Below are positions 9,579 to 16,861 of a DNA stretch of 32,887 bases, in pieces. This DNA is from a virus, in IMG/VR virus record IMGVR_UViG_3300030329_000783, positions 7,229 to 40,115 of that record; one strand, 5' to 3'. Made by a program: the position numbers and the translations under genes. Positions within the stretch are counted from its first letter, which is position 1; each line of letters opens with the position of its first letter. The notes under the pieces were generated by a model. That model made no database searches and was not told the origin of the DNA. It worked only from the letters and a program-made list of their open reading frames with translations.

Positions 9579-9739
9579 GATAAAAAATAATTAAAAGCTT
9601 CTCTTTCGTTTTTTTGATCTTGTTGATATGAAGTATTCAATTGGTTTTGTAAAGTTTCTAAAGCTAAATTAATTTGTCTAAAAGAATCTGTGTTATATTC
9701 TTTTGGTGGTTCAGGTAAAAATACTTGCACTTTAGCCAT
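9575..9739 (-). CDS. 54-aa conserved small protein
   Basis: ATG at 9739 overlaps the stop of the 637-aa gene (TAATG), and TGA at 9575-9577 overlaps the next ATG. The product starts MAKVQVFLPEPPKEYNTD and continues as a Gln/Asn-rich amphipathic helix. I associate this type of small protein with marine podovirus tail modules, from memory. The double start/stop coupling supports translation. Function unknown. Confidence 0.6.
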   Translation of the reverse strand: MAKVQVFLPEPPKEYNTDSFRQINLALETLQNQLNTSYQQDQKNEREAFNYFLS

Positions 9740-11652
9740 TATCTTCTACCATCAGGTTGTATATCAAATCTAAATTGACCAAATCTCCAACTTTCATTTA
9801 AACTATCATTTTCTATTTTTATAGCAGCTAATCTAGCTCTTGCCCTTGTGTCTACCTTATCTGTAGATGATGTAATTGTAAATGGTCCTAGGGGTGAACC
9901 TTGTTGCACATTAGCAGGATAATCTCTTAACTCTAAAGTTACTTTTGCATTTCCATTTATATATTTAAAGTCAGGAATAAATCTTCTTACTTTTATAAAA
10001 AATTCTCCATCTCCTTGAGCATCTAAATCAAAGTCACCAGATTTTATAAATGCAGAAATAGCATTTACTGTACCATCAGCCAATACTTCATTTGTTCCTT
10101 TTTCATGATCAAAAACTCTTGAGGCACCATTTGATACTCCTTGAACTGTAGGTGTATTTGGAGCTAAATTAGCTGTAAATTCAGTTGCAATAGGATCTTC
10201 AAATACATGGCTATCTTCATAAGTTGTTCTTGCCAAAGTTCCTGTAGTCCATGTTTGTTCAGCATAGTTGTAAGTTACGACTCTATCTATAAAGTTAGAA
10301 CTTGCGCTAGGATAAAACCATGAGATCTCAGTATATAAACTATTGTGAGATCCACAAGTAAGTTCAGAACCATTCGCAAAATTTAAACCTGGAGTATTAT
10401 CATTTGTTTGAAATACAAAATCTTCTACAAGTGAACTTAATGATTTAACAGTTCCATCAAATACAAAAAACCCACCCGAATCTGACATCCAATAAACGGC
10501 ACCATTAGCATATACAATGGCGTGTTGACCTATGCATCCACAGTTTGATCCAACTTGTCTAATACTAAATGTAAAAGGTGGACCTACAAACTGCATTAAA
10601 TACGCTGAAGTATCAGTTAAAATAAGAATATAATCTTTCGCCTTTGCTGCTCCTACTATTTTCGTTCCACTATCAATTCTAAAAGAACCTGCTGTGTTTG
10701 TTGATGTTGCTGTATAGTCGGTTAAAGATTCTTGATCTGAAAATCTAATAAACATTTTATCCTGTGTAGTTGAGGTTCCAATTGTAGTTTCAGTGCCTAA
10801 CACAATTAAGTGCCTATCTCTATCAGAAACCATTGTCATAACAGATTTGGTAGGAGCTCCAGATAAAATAGCTGCTCGTGTAGCTACTCCAGTGTTTGGA
10901 TTCCAAGAAAAAGTTGCACCGTTTTTAATCGTTGCAATTAAAAGTTCACCAAAATTATCAAGTGACCATGATCCCGGATCTAAAATTACGTCTGATGACG
11001 ATCGAGCAGTTCCCCATGTTGAAGTTGACCAAGTTCCTGCACCCCATCCAAAACCAAAAGTTTGTTGTAATGGTCCTATTTGAAAGTAAGCTTTTAAATC
11101 AAGTGTCCCATTGTTTGTAGTGCCTGAGCCAGATTCATTAGCAGCCATTTGAATAGTAAAAGTAGTAACAGTAGGTGTTGATTTTACTTCAAATAAAATA
11201 TCATCAAAGTCCGCAGCAACATATCCTGTTTGAGCTGCATTAAATGATCCTGCGTTTACAAATGTAACGATGTCACCTGAATTAAGATTGTGACTTCCTG
11301 AAGTAGTAATTGTTACAATATTAGATCCACTAGTCGTTGATATATTACAACCTGATTGTGCTAATGAAGTATCAAAAGGTGTTATGTCAAAATAATCATC
11401 ACCATTATATACATATAAAATTTTGTTTGTGCCGAAAGCTATGTATCTTCTTCCTTCTAAATCTGTCCAGCTATGAGAAGCCCTTGCTGCACCTATTAAC
11501 TGTTTGTTTTTTATTTCAGACCAACCACCAATTTTTTCAGGCATGGTGTATCTAAATCTTACAAAATCACCATCTACCCATTGGTTTTCTGCTCCTGAAG
11601 CAGAAGCTTGTTTATTAAATCCTGGTGCAAATTGTACTTTTGTTAAAGGCAT
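9739..11652 (-). CDS. Tail nozzle/stopper-like protein (P22 gp10-like role)
   Basis: A 637-aa beta-rich protein. The opening PLTKVQFAPGFNKQASASGA is typical of the large proteins that continue the tail below the adaptor in P22-like and SU10-like podoviruses. Repeated blade-like segments follow (RRYIAFGTNKILYVYNGD near 68-85, RHLIVLGTETTIG near 280, GAVYWMSDSGGFFVFDG near 384), fitting a propeller-like fold. An Ig-like insertion appears around residues 105-185. It is longer than P22 gp10 (about 470 aa), partly because of that insertion. It lies directly after the oxygenase block. The assignment combines pattern recall and context. Confidence 0.65.
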   Translation of the reverse strand: MPLTKVQFAPGFNKQASASGAENQWVDGDFVRFRYTMPEKIGGWSEIKNKQLIGAARASHSWTDLEGRRYIAFGTNKILYVYNGDDYFDITPFDTSLAQSGCNISTTSGSNIVTITTSGSHNLNSGDIVTFVNAGSFNAAQTGYVAADFDDILFEVKSTPTVTTFTIQMAANESGSGTTNNGTLDLKAYFQIGPLQQTFGFGWGAGTWSTSTWGTARSSSDVILDPGSWSLDNFGELLIATIKNGATFSWNPNTGVATRAAILSGAPTKSVMTMVSDRDRHLIVLGTETTIGTSTTQDKMFIRFSDQESLTDYTATSTNTAGSFRIDSGTKIVGAAKAKDYILILTDTSAYLMQFVGPPFTFSIRQVGSNCGCIGQHAIVYANGAVYWMSDSGGFFVFDGTVKSLSSLVEDFVFQTNDNTPGLNFANGSELTCGSHNSLYTEISWFYPSASSNFIDRVVTYNYAEQTWTTGTLARTTYEDSHVFEDPIATEFTANLAPNTPTVQGVSNGASRVFDHEKGTNEVLADGTVNAISAFIKSGDFDLDAQGDGEFFIKVRRFIPDFKYINGNAKVTLELRDYPANVQQGSPLGPFTITSSTDKVDTRARARLAAIKIENDSLNESWRFGQFRFDIQPDGRR

Positions 11653-11658
11653 GGCCTA

Positions 11659-11687
11659 ATTATACACCATAAGAGTATATCTATAAA
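11659..11687 (-). promoter_or_regulatory. Candidate promoter before the nozzle-like gene
   Basis: On the minus strand TTTATA (11687-11682), 17 bases, then a perfect TATAAT (11664-11659). The expected start falls at or next to the ATG at 11652, so any transcript would be nearly leaderless. The nearest Shine-Dalgarno-like AGG is only about three bases from the ATG. It would let tail genes be expressed independently of the oxygenase block. Confidence 0.35.
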
Positions 11688-11702
11688 GATTCACCTTTTA
11701 GG

Positions 11703-12176
11703 CTATTTTTGATATACTATATTTAATACTAATCTAAATTCTTCATCAGTGCATGTTGTCCCTGAATGAAAAGTATCACTTGGAAATGTAATTAATGTAT
11801 TAGCTTTTGATTTTATTTTTTCATTTTTAAATCTAGTGTAGCCATTATTTGTATTTAAATATAAAATAGAGGTCATAGCATCAGGGGATGAGCTATCTTG
11901 ATGATATTTATGTTCTATTATTTTATTGGTTCTAGTTAATAAATTAAGTTTAATTCTAATTAAGTTTTCTATTTTTAATTTATAAAGCAAAGGTCTTAGA
12001 ACATCAAAATGATTACTTGAAATATTATTGTCTATGTAAAATATATGGACAAATTGTTTATGTTTATCTTCAGCATCATTTACACCTTGTATGTACCATT
12101 GAAACAAATGGCTTAACACCACTTCATTTAAATTTTTAAAATCTACTTTATCTAAAAAATTTCTTCTTAATTTCAT
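11703..12176 (-). CDS. 2OG-Fe(II) oxygenase-like protein (sixth of the array)
   Basis: 157 aa, shorter than the usual ~200. The C-terminal half shows the double-stranded beta-helix ligand pattern: His92-Gln93-Asp94 within HKYHQDSSSPDAMTSILYLN, a strand TLITFPSDTFHSG with His137 as the distal ligand, and Arg148 in EEFRLVLNIVY for 2-oxoglutarate. The N-terminal ~80 residues are helical and not recognised. It shares one base with the preceding oxygenase gene. All the key residues are present, so it may be active; the substrate is unknown. Confidence 0.65.
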   Translation of the reverse strand: MKLRRNFLDKVDFKNLNEVVLSHLFQWYIQGVNDAEDKHKQFVHIFYIDNNISSNHFDVLRPLLYKLKIENLIRIKLNLLTRTNKIIEHKYHQDSSSPDAMTSILYLNTNNGYTRFKNEKIKSKANTLITFPSDTFHSGTTCTDEEFRLVLNIVYQK

Positions 12177-12790
12177 TACTCTAGTAATATGTTGAAGGCA
12201 ATGGAAATTCTATCTTTTGTTTTATTTAAATTAGGTTTTACTCCATGCGCTAGACAACCAGGAAAAATAAATAAATCGTTTTCTTCTATATTCATTAATA
12301 TTTTAGAGGCTGTGTATGGTGTAAATGTTTTTTTACAATTAGCCCATGAGCTATCTATAGTGTTAAATGGGTTTTCAAAAAATATCTCTCCACAATTTTT
12401 TGGAGTTTTTACATAATAAACACAAGAGATCTGTGCGCCACCATGTGTGTGCACTTCATTATAATCTTTGTAACTATTTATATTTGCCCACATAGAACCC
12501 ATTTTAGCAATACCACATAAAGACATAGTATTCATATATTTTAATAAGTGTGGTTTTATTTGTTCTTGTAATTCTAAAAAATCATCTTGTTTTAATGAAG
12601 GAGCAACTGCACCAGAAGAAGAAAAAATAACAGCATCTATATCATTTGATTGCCAACCCATATTTTTAGGATTACTTATATTTCTACCATTGTCTTTCTT
12701 TTTCAAATTTTTTAAATATTTTACTATACTATCTACATTTAAATTTAATTTAGTTTTATAAAGACCTACACAAAATAAGTTATGAATCAT
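12176..12790 (-). CDS. 2OG-Fe(II) oxygenase (TIGR02466-type)
   Basis: 204 aa, with the features of the phage/bacterial TIGR02466-like 2OG oxygenases: NEVHTHGGAQISCVYYV (111-127), where His114 and His116 replace the canonical HxD, FENPF (139-143), and NDLFIFPGCLAHGVKP (171-186) with His182, followed by Arg194 in DRISIAFN. It resembles the 200-aa oxygenase at 13862-14464 more than the other four. It starts two bases after the previous stop. Whether the His-x-His form binds iron normally is uncertain; I believe this arrangement is usual for the family. Confidence 0.75.
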   Translation of the reverse strand: MIHNLFCVGLYKTKLNLNVDSIVKYLKNLKKKDNGRNISNPKNMGWQSNDIDAVIFSSSGAVAPSLKQDDFLELQEQIKPHLLKYMNTMSLCGIAKMGSMWANINSYKDYNEVHTHGGAQISCVYYVKTPKNCGEIFFENPFNTIDSSWANCKKTFTPYTASKILMNIEENDLFIFPGCLAHGVKPNLNKTKDRISIAFNILLE

Positions 12791-12792
12791 TT

Positions 12793-13380
12793 TTATTTAA
12801 ATTGTTTTCCAGTTACCCAACAAACTAAAGAATTTCTTTCTCCTTTTGTTACTGGTTTGACTTCATGCAACATATAAGATGGAAATAAAATTAAGTCTCC
12901 TTGCCCTTGTTTCATTTTTTCTCCTTTATCACCCTCATATATAAATAGTTCGCCACCTTCATATTTTTTAGGATCAGTAAGTTGTATACTTAAAGATAGT
13001 TTTCTTACGATCATGTTTGTAGCTCTATCTGTATGTTTTCCATATTTATCACCAGGAGCTTTGTAATTTGTAAATTGAAAACCTTCGTTTAATCCAAAAA
13101 TATCAAACTTAAAAAATCTATCATTAAGATTTAAAACAACATCAGTTACTTTTCTAAAAGCCCAATCTAAATCATCAGTAGCATAGAGCCAACAAATTTT
13201 ACTTGATCTAATACTATCTATTTTATTTTTTCTTGTTCTACCTTGTATTAAACCTTTAGAATGTGCAATCTTGATTATCTTATTACACTCTTCTTTTGTA
13301 AAAACTTTTTGCCAATAAGCAAAACTACATACTTGATCTAAATAGAGATTCCAAGCTGGGTTGTTAATAGGTTTTTTCAT
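12793..13380 (-). CDS. 2OG-Fe(II) oxygenase (prolyl-4-hydroxylase/PKHD-like)
   Basis: 195 aa. The clearest oxygenase of the block: an N-terminal helix FTKEECNKIIKIA (27-39) typical of prolyl-hydroxylase-like enzymes, then YGKHTDRA with His116 and Asp118, YEGGELFIYEG (140-150), GDLILFPSYMLHEVKP (161-176) with His172, and Arg182 near NSLVCWVTG. The complete HxD...H...R set predicts iron and 2-oxoglutarate binding. Family members hydroxylate proline, lysine or small molecules; the substrate here is unknown. It overlaps the previous gene by four bases (ATGA). Confidence 0.85.
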   Translation of the reverse strand: MKKPINNPAWNLYLDQVCSFAYWQKVFTKEECNKIIKIAHSKGLIQGRTRKNKIDSIRSSKICWLYATDDLDWAFRKVTDVVLNLNDRFFKFDIFGLNEGFQFTNYKAPGDKYGKHTDRATNMIVRKLSLSIQLTDPKKYEGGELFIYEGDKGEKMKQGQGDLILFPSYMLHEVKPVTKGERNSLVCWVTGKQFK

Positions 13381-13877
13381 AATATTTCTATATCACCAAT
13401 AAACACATTTAATGTTAATCTTTCTTTTAAACAATTTAAATTTGTAATGCCATGATATTTTTTACCATCATAGGATATTAAAGAATTAAATTCGTTTCCA
13501 ACAATAATATGTTTTTTCTTATCTTCATTAAACAAAGTTGTTCCAGATTTAATATCACCTTTTGATAAATATATCACCCCTGCTATTATCACATTTTTAT
13601 CATAATGAAAGTGTGTTTTACCTTTTTGTCCATGTTTTATTTTACTAAAATAAACACCAGTGTTCTTAAATCTATATTCATTATTTGTATAATAGTTTTT
13701 TATAACTTTGTTAACTATCAAAGAAAATAAATCTCTATTAGTTTCATGTAATGATTTAGTCCTTAAACCAGGCCAATTATCTTTTCTACTTGGAGGATAG
13801 TATTTTAATTTTTTAGATATATTTATTATATCATCAACATTGTCAAAAAAATTTTCTTTTATTATTGTCGTGTACAT
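13377..13877 (-). CDS. 2OG-Fe(II) oxygenase-like protein (DUF6445-like)
   Basis: 166 aa. The metal motif THFHYDKNVIIAGVIYLS (88-105) contains His91 and Asp93, His142 lies in GKKYHGITNL and Arg153 in KERLTLNVFIG. The early WPGLRTKSLHE (35-45) resembles the start of DUF6445-type proteins, from memory. It overlaps the upstream oxygenase by 16 bases and the downstream one by four, so the three are translationally coupled. Likely an active dioxygenase or a structural relative; substrate unknown. Confidence 0.7.
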   Translation of the reverse strand: MYTTIIKENFFDNVDDIINISKKLKYYPPSRKDNWPGLRTKSLHETNRDLFSLIVNKVIKNYYTNNEYRFKNTGVYFSKIKHGQKGKTHFHYDKNVIIAGVIYLSKGDIKSGTTLFNEDKKKHIIVGNEFNSLISYDGKKYHGITNLNCLKERLTLNVFIGDIEIL

Positions 13878-14464
13878 TTTGTCATGATGTTAAAATTATA
13901 TGCTATTGTAATTCTAGTTTTATTAGAGTTTTCTTTTTCTACACAATGTTCTAAATAAGATGGAAACACTATTACACTTCCTGGAATAGGTTTATAAAAA
14001 TATCTTTCATCAAAAATTTTGTTTTCATCACTTTTTATATCATTACTTCTATTTGCAAATGGTCTTTTAAACCATAGTTTAGCATTTTGATTTTGATCTG
14101 ATTTTAAAAAATAAATTGCAGATAAACTATGTGCAACATGATTATGATATTCTTGAAAATTATTTTTATTATAAACATTAAACCAACCACTTATACAACT
14201 AAAGCTATAATTGATTTTTAATTTATTAATATAATTTGCTAGAGAATTCATTACGAAGTTATTTATAGTTTTAAATTTATTATCTTTTAATACATTATGT
14301 TTATCAATTGTTGTATATGTATCTTTTGATACCCAGTTTTCACCACCACTTTTAATTTTTTTCTTCAATTTAGTAATATGATTTACTAAATTTTTTTCAA
14401 ATTTATTGTGGTCATCAAAAAAATCTTGTGCCACTATACTAGGAAATAAGTAATTAAAATTCAT
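13862..14464 (-). CDS. 2OG-Fe(II) oxygenase (TIGR02466-type)
   Basis: 200 aa. QEYHNHVAHSLSAIYFLKS (104-122) has the His-x-His pair (107, 109), WFKRPF (131-136) matches the aromatic strand of the family, and GSVIVFPSYLEHCVEKENSN (162-181) with His173 precedes Arg184 in TRITIAYNFN. It is the closest relative in the window of the protein at 12176-12790, which suggests an old duplication. The start overlaps the methyltransferase stop by four bases. Lys/Asn/Ile-rich composition, as in the rest of this block. Confidence 0.75.
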   Translation of the reverse strand: MNFNYLFPSIVAQDFFDDHNKFEKNLVNHITKLKKKIKSGGENWVSKDTYTTIDKHNVLKDNKFKTINNFVMNSLANYINKLKINYSFSCISGWFNVYNKNNFQEYHNHVAHSLSAIYFLKSDQNQNAKLWFKRPFANRSNDIKSDENKIFDERYFYKPIPGSVIVFPSYLEHCVEKENSNKTRITIAYNFNIMTKCTRQ

Positions 14465-15108
14465 AGTATTTTAACCAAAGCTTGTCTTTCTCCAAACATT
14501 TCATATTTATATTTAATTTTATTTTTTCTTACAAATTCTTGCCATGCTTTAAATTCTCCTTGTTTCCAACCTACATAACTTAAATATTCATCAAATAATA
14601 TTAAGGTGCCAGAGGTTAATTTTTTTGAAGTTAGTATATTTAAAATTTCTTTAGTTGATTCATAAGTATCACAATCTATATGCACAAAACAAATTTTAAC
14701 ATTATTTAATTTTAAAAACTTTGGTAAAGTATCCTTAAACCAACCTTTAATTAATTTTACATTTTTATTAACCAAAGGTTTTTTTCCATTTAAAGAATAA
14801 TTTCCTTTAGCAAAATAACCACCTTTCCAATCTTCTTGAAAACCTTCAAAAGAATCAAAACCAAACCAAGTTTTATTTGGATATCTTTTAGAAAAATAGT
14901 TTATGCTTTTTCCTTGATGAACTCCAAACTCCATACATAAACCATTTATTTTTGAATGTTTTATTTTTTCAAGAGCTATCTCCCACCAACCAAAGTCTGT
15001 TACAATAACATCTTTTAAATATTTTTTTATGTAATTTGCAGATTCTTTAGCAGCTTCTTCATATAAAAAATCATACGCATCTTTGTAAACAAATAATCTC
15101 TTTCTCAT
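14461..15108 (-). CDS. TylF/MycF-like SAM-dependent methyltransferase
   Basis: 215 aa. A class I fold: CMEFGVHQGKSINYFS (58-73) is the SAM-binding motif I, FGFDSFEGF (82-90) carries the acidic ribose-binding residue, VHIDCDTYESTKEIL (142-156) is the metal/substrate strand typical of macrocin O-methyltransferase relatives, and LFDEYLSYVGWKQGEF (171-186) is the late acidic motif. TylF-family enzymes methylate sugar hydroxyls, and phage relatives are thought to act on glycans, so a sugar substrate is plausible but unproven. It sits between two oxygenases in the same operon. Confidence 0.8.
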   Translation of the reverse strand: MRKRLFVYKDAYDFLYEEAAKESANYIKKYLKDVIVTDFGWWEIALEKIKHSKINGLCMEFGVHQGKSINYFSKRYPNKTWFGFDSFEGFQEDWKGGYFAKGNYSLNGKKPLVNKNVKLIKGWFKDTLPKFLKLNNVKICFVHIDCDTYESTKEILNILTSKKLTSGTLILFDEYLSYVGWKQGEFKAWQEFVRKNKIKYKYEMFGERQALVKIL

Positions 15109-15120
15109 AGAATGTATATT

Positions 15121-15549
15121 TCACTTATACCATCCTGCTAACATAAATCTATTACTTTTTTTTATTTGTTTTACTTCATGGTACATAACACCATTACTAA
15201 AAATCACTATTCTCCCTGGTCTAGGTTTGACTGTGATGTCTTCAATAACAGTTTCTCCACCATCAAAGTCATTATTTAAATATATTAAAAAAGAAAATTT
15301 ATCACCATTATCAATATGCATTTTCATATAAGAGTCCACAGGCCACATAACTATTTCACAATTATCTGGTTCTAAAAAATTATAGAATTTAAATTGATTG
15401 TTTATTCTTTCAAATATATTTTTTGGTTTAATTTTTACAGTAAATGTATTTCTATATTTAGAAGCTGGTGATTGTTTAAATTTTTCTATGAACTGATTAC
15501 ATTCTTCTTTAGATAAAAAATTATCTACACGAATAAAAGTTTTATTCAT
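15121..15549 (-). CDS. 2OG-Fe(II) oxygenase (compact, PKHD-like)
   Basis: 142 aa, a minimal version of the fold. It begins with the FLSKEECNQFIEKF helix (11-24) seen in prolyl-hydroxylase-like proteins. KMHIDNGDKFSFLIYLN (76-92) holds His78 and Asp80, DGGETVIED (96-104) follows, PRPGRIVIFSNGVMYHEV holds His124, and Arg134 lies in SNRFMLAGW. All four key residues are present. It is the first gene of the oxygenase block, 26 bases after the stop of the 137-aa tail protein. Confidence 0.8.
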   Translation of the reverse strand: MNKTFIRVDNFLSKEECNQFIEKFKQSPASKYRNTFTVKIKPKNIFERINNQFKFYNFLEPDNCEIVMWPVDSYMKMHIDNGDKFSFLIYLNNDFDGGETVIEDITVKPRPGRIVIFSNGVMYHEVKQIKKSNRFMLAGWYK

Positions 15550-15575
15550 TACTATTCATTTTTTTATTTAGTATA

Positions 15576-15989
15576 TTATCTTAATTCTGAAATATCTACT
15601 AAATCCCAAGTTTGATTTTCTTCATTCCAATGATATCTTTGATCATTATCAAATTGTTCTTGTGTTAACTCTGGTTTAGGAACAGGTGGTTCCCACATAC
15701 AAGTTGTCTCATTTAATGTCCAAGATGGGTAATTTTGTTGTGGAATAAAAGCATCCTTTGCTTCATCAAACGAATAACCTATTCCAGCAAAATTTTTTCT
15801 AAATGGTGTTCCCCCTAAAATATGTTCTCCACCTCTAGTATTATAAGAAGTTTGTTTCCAAACATCGCTTGTACCATACATATTATTTAAAAAATCTACA
15901 CCAGCTTGTTCTGTTGTAGCAACATCATTACTTACTACTTCAACTGTTTCAACTATATTTCCATCATTTAATTTTGCAAAATGTGCCAT
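15576..15989 (-). CDS. Conserved tail-module protein (MAHFAKL family)
   Basis: 137 aa. It begins MAHFAKLNDGNIVETVEVVS and includes WKQTSYNTRGGEHILGGTPF (64-83) and FRKNFAGIGYSFDEAKDAFI (83-102), then a Pro/Trp-rich end. I recognise this as a family found near tail-fibre genes of marine phages, including cyanophages. Its role is unknown; it may be a fibre-associated or chaperone-like protein. It follows the glycine-rich adhesin by six bases. Confidence 0.7.
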   Translation of the reverse strand: MAHFAKLNDGNIVETVEVVSNDVATTEQAGVDFLNNMYGTSDVWKQTSYNTRGGEHILGGTPFRKNFAGIGYSFDEAKDAFIPQQNYPSWTLNETTCMWEPPVPKPELTQEQFDNDQRYHWNEENQTWDLVDISELR

Positions 15990-15995
15990 AATATT

Positions 15996-16850
15996 CTACG
16001 AAGTATACGTCCCGCTCGCTGTAAATTTTATTACTGTAAAATCACCATCTGTTGAAATTGTTGGAGATCCAGTAGTCGTTCCAGTATAATCTGTTGTAGG
16101 CACTCTTAAAATTACCACTCCAGATCCTCCTGTCCCTTGTCCACTTGCTCCAGTTCCAGTATTTGCTGCACCATTGGCATTTCTACTTGTAGATGGAAAT
16201 TGATTTGATTCACCACCAACCGCATAAGTTACACTAGCACCTGTTATAGAAACTGCTAAACCAGGGCCATTTGCAGTATCTCGCCCTCCTGCGCCCGCAG
16301 CTCCCCCGCCAGCTCCGCCATATGGGTTTCCACTAAATCCTACACTACCTGGATATCCTTCTCCTGAAGTTCCAGATCCGCCTGCGCCGCCCGAATACCA
16401 GCCACCGCCGCCCGATCCGCCCGAGCCTCCCGGTCGATTGTCTCCATCCGATCCTTCACCGCCGCCTGATGTTGATACAGTAGATATGTCAGGTCCTGAA
16501 AATGAACTTGCAGCTCCTGCAGAGTGTCCACTTCCACCTGCTCCTATTGTAGCAGTATATTGTGCACCTTGAGTTAAAGTTAATTGAGATTGTGCTGACG
16601 CACCGCCTCCAGAAGTTGATCCAAATGATGTTCTTAAACCTCCAGCTCCAGATCCAGCTTCTCTATTTCCGCCCTGACCTACTGCGTTACCGCCTCCTCC
16701 TGCAACAACTAAGAAATCACATGTTCCAATAAAAGGGACTCCACCTCCTGAACCAAATCCTAAGACCTGATAACCAAAAGATTTACCTCTTCTCGATTGT
16801 GTATTTCTTGTGTTCTTACCTGAAGTAAGTTTATTGTTTAAGTTTCTCAT
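15996..16850 (-). CDS. Glycine-rich tail adhesin
   Basis: 284 aa. After a basic N-terminal ~25 residues, CDFLVVAGGGGN (44-55) starts a glycine-rich domain that runs to about residue 245, densest at 139-190 (GGSGGSGGGGWYSGGAGGSG). It ends with a beta segment, GSGVVILRVPTTDY (242-255) and DFTVIKFTASGTYTS (270-284). Similar glycine-rich proteins in phages are receptor-binding tips, where glycine runs can form polyglycine-II bundles as in phage S16 gp38; this analogy is inference. The DNA is locally much richer in GC than its surroundings because of glycine codons. Confidence 0.7.
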   Translation of the reverse strand: MRNLNNKLTSGKNTRNTQSRRGKSFGYQVLGFGSGGGVPFIGTCDFLVVAGGGGNAVGQGGNREAGSGAGGLRTSFGSTSGGGASAQSQLTLTQGAQYTATIGAGGSGHSAGAASSFSGPDISTVSTSGGGEGSDGDNRPGGSGGSGGGGWYSGGAGGSGTSGEGYPGSVGFSGNPYGGAGGGAAGAGGRDTANGPGLAVSITGASVTYAVGGESNQFPSTSRNANGAANTGTGASGQGTGGSGVVILRVPTTDYTGTTTGSPTISTDGDFTVIKFTASGTYTS

Positions 16851-16861
16851 ATCCCAATTCC

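Noticed and set aside
11651-11706. GCCTAA...TTAGGC inverted repeat around the gap before the nozzle-like gene
   Set aside because: Only six base pairs with a loop of about 38 bases in AT-rich DNA and no U-run; too weak to call a terminator or insertion mark.
16340-16537. Second minus-strand frame within the glycine-rich adhesin
   Set aside because: It is an alternate reading of GC-rich glycine codons, has no ribosome site and gives a Gln/Arg/Ala-rich low-complexity product.
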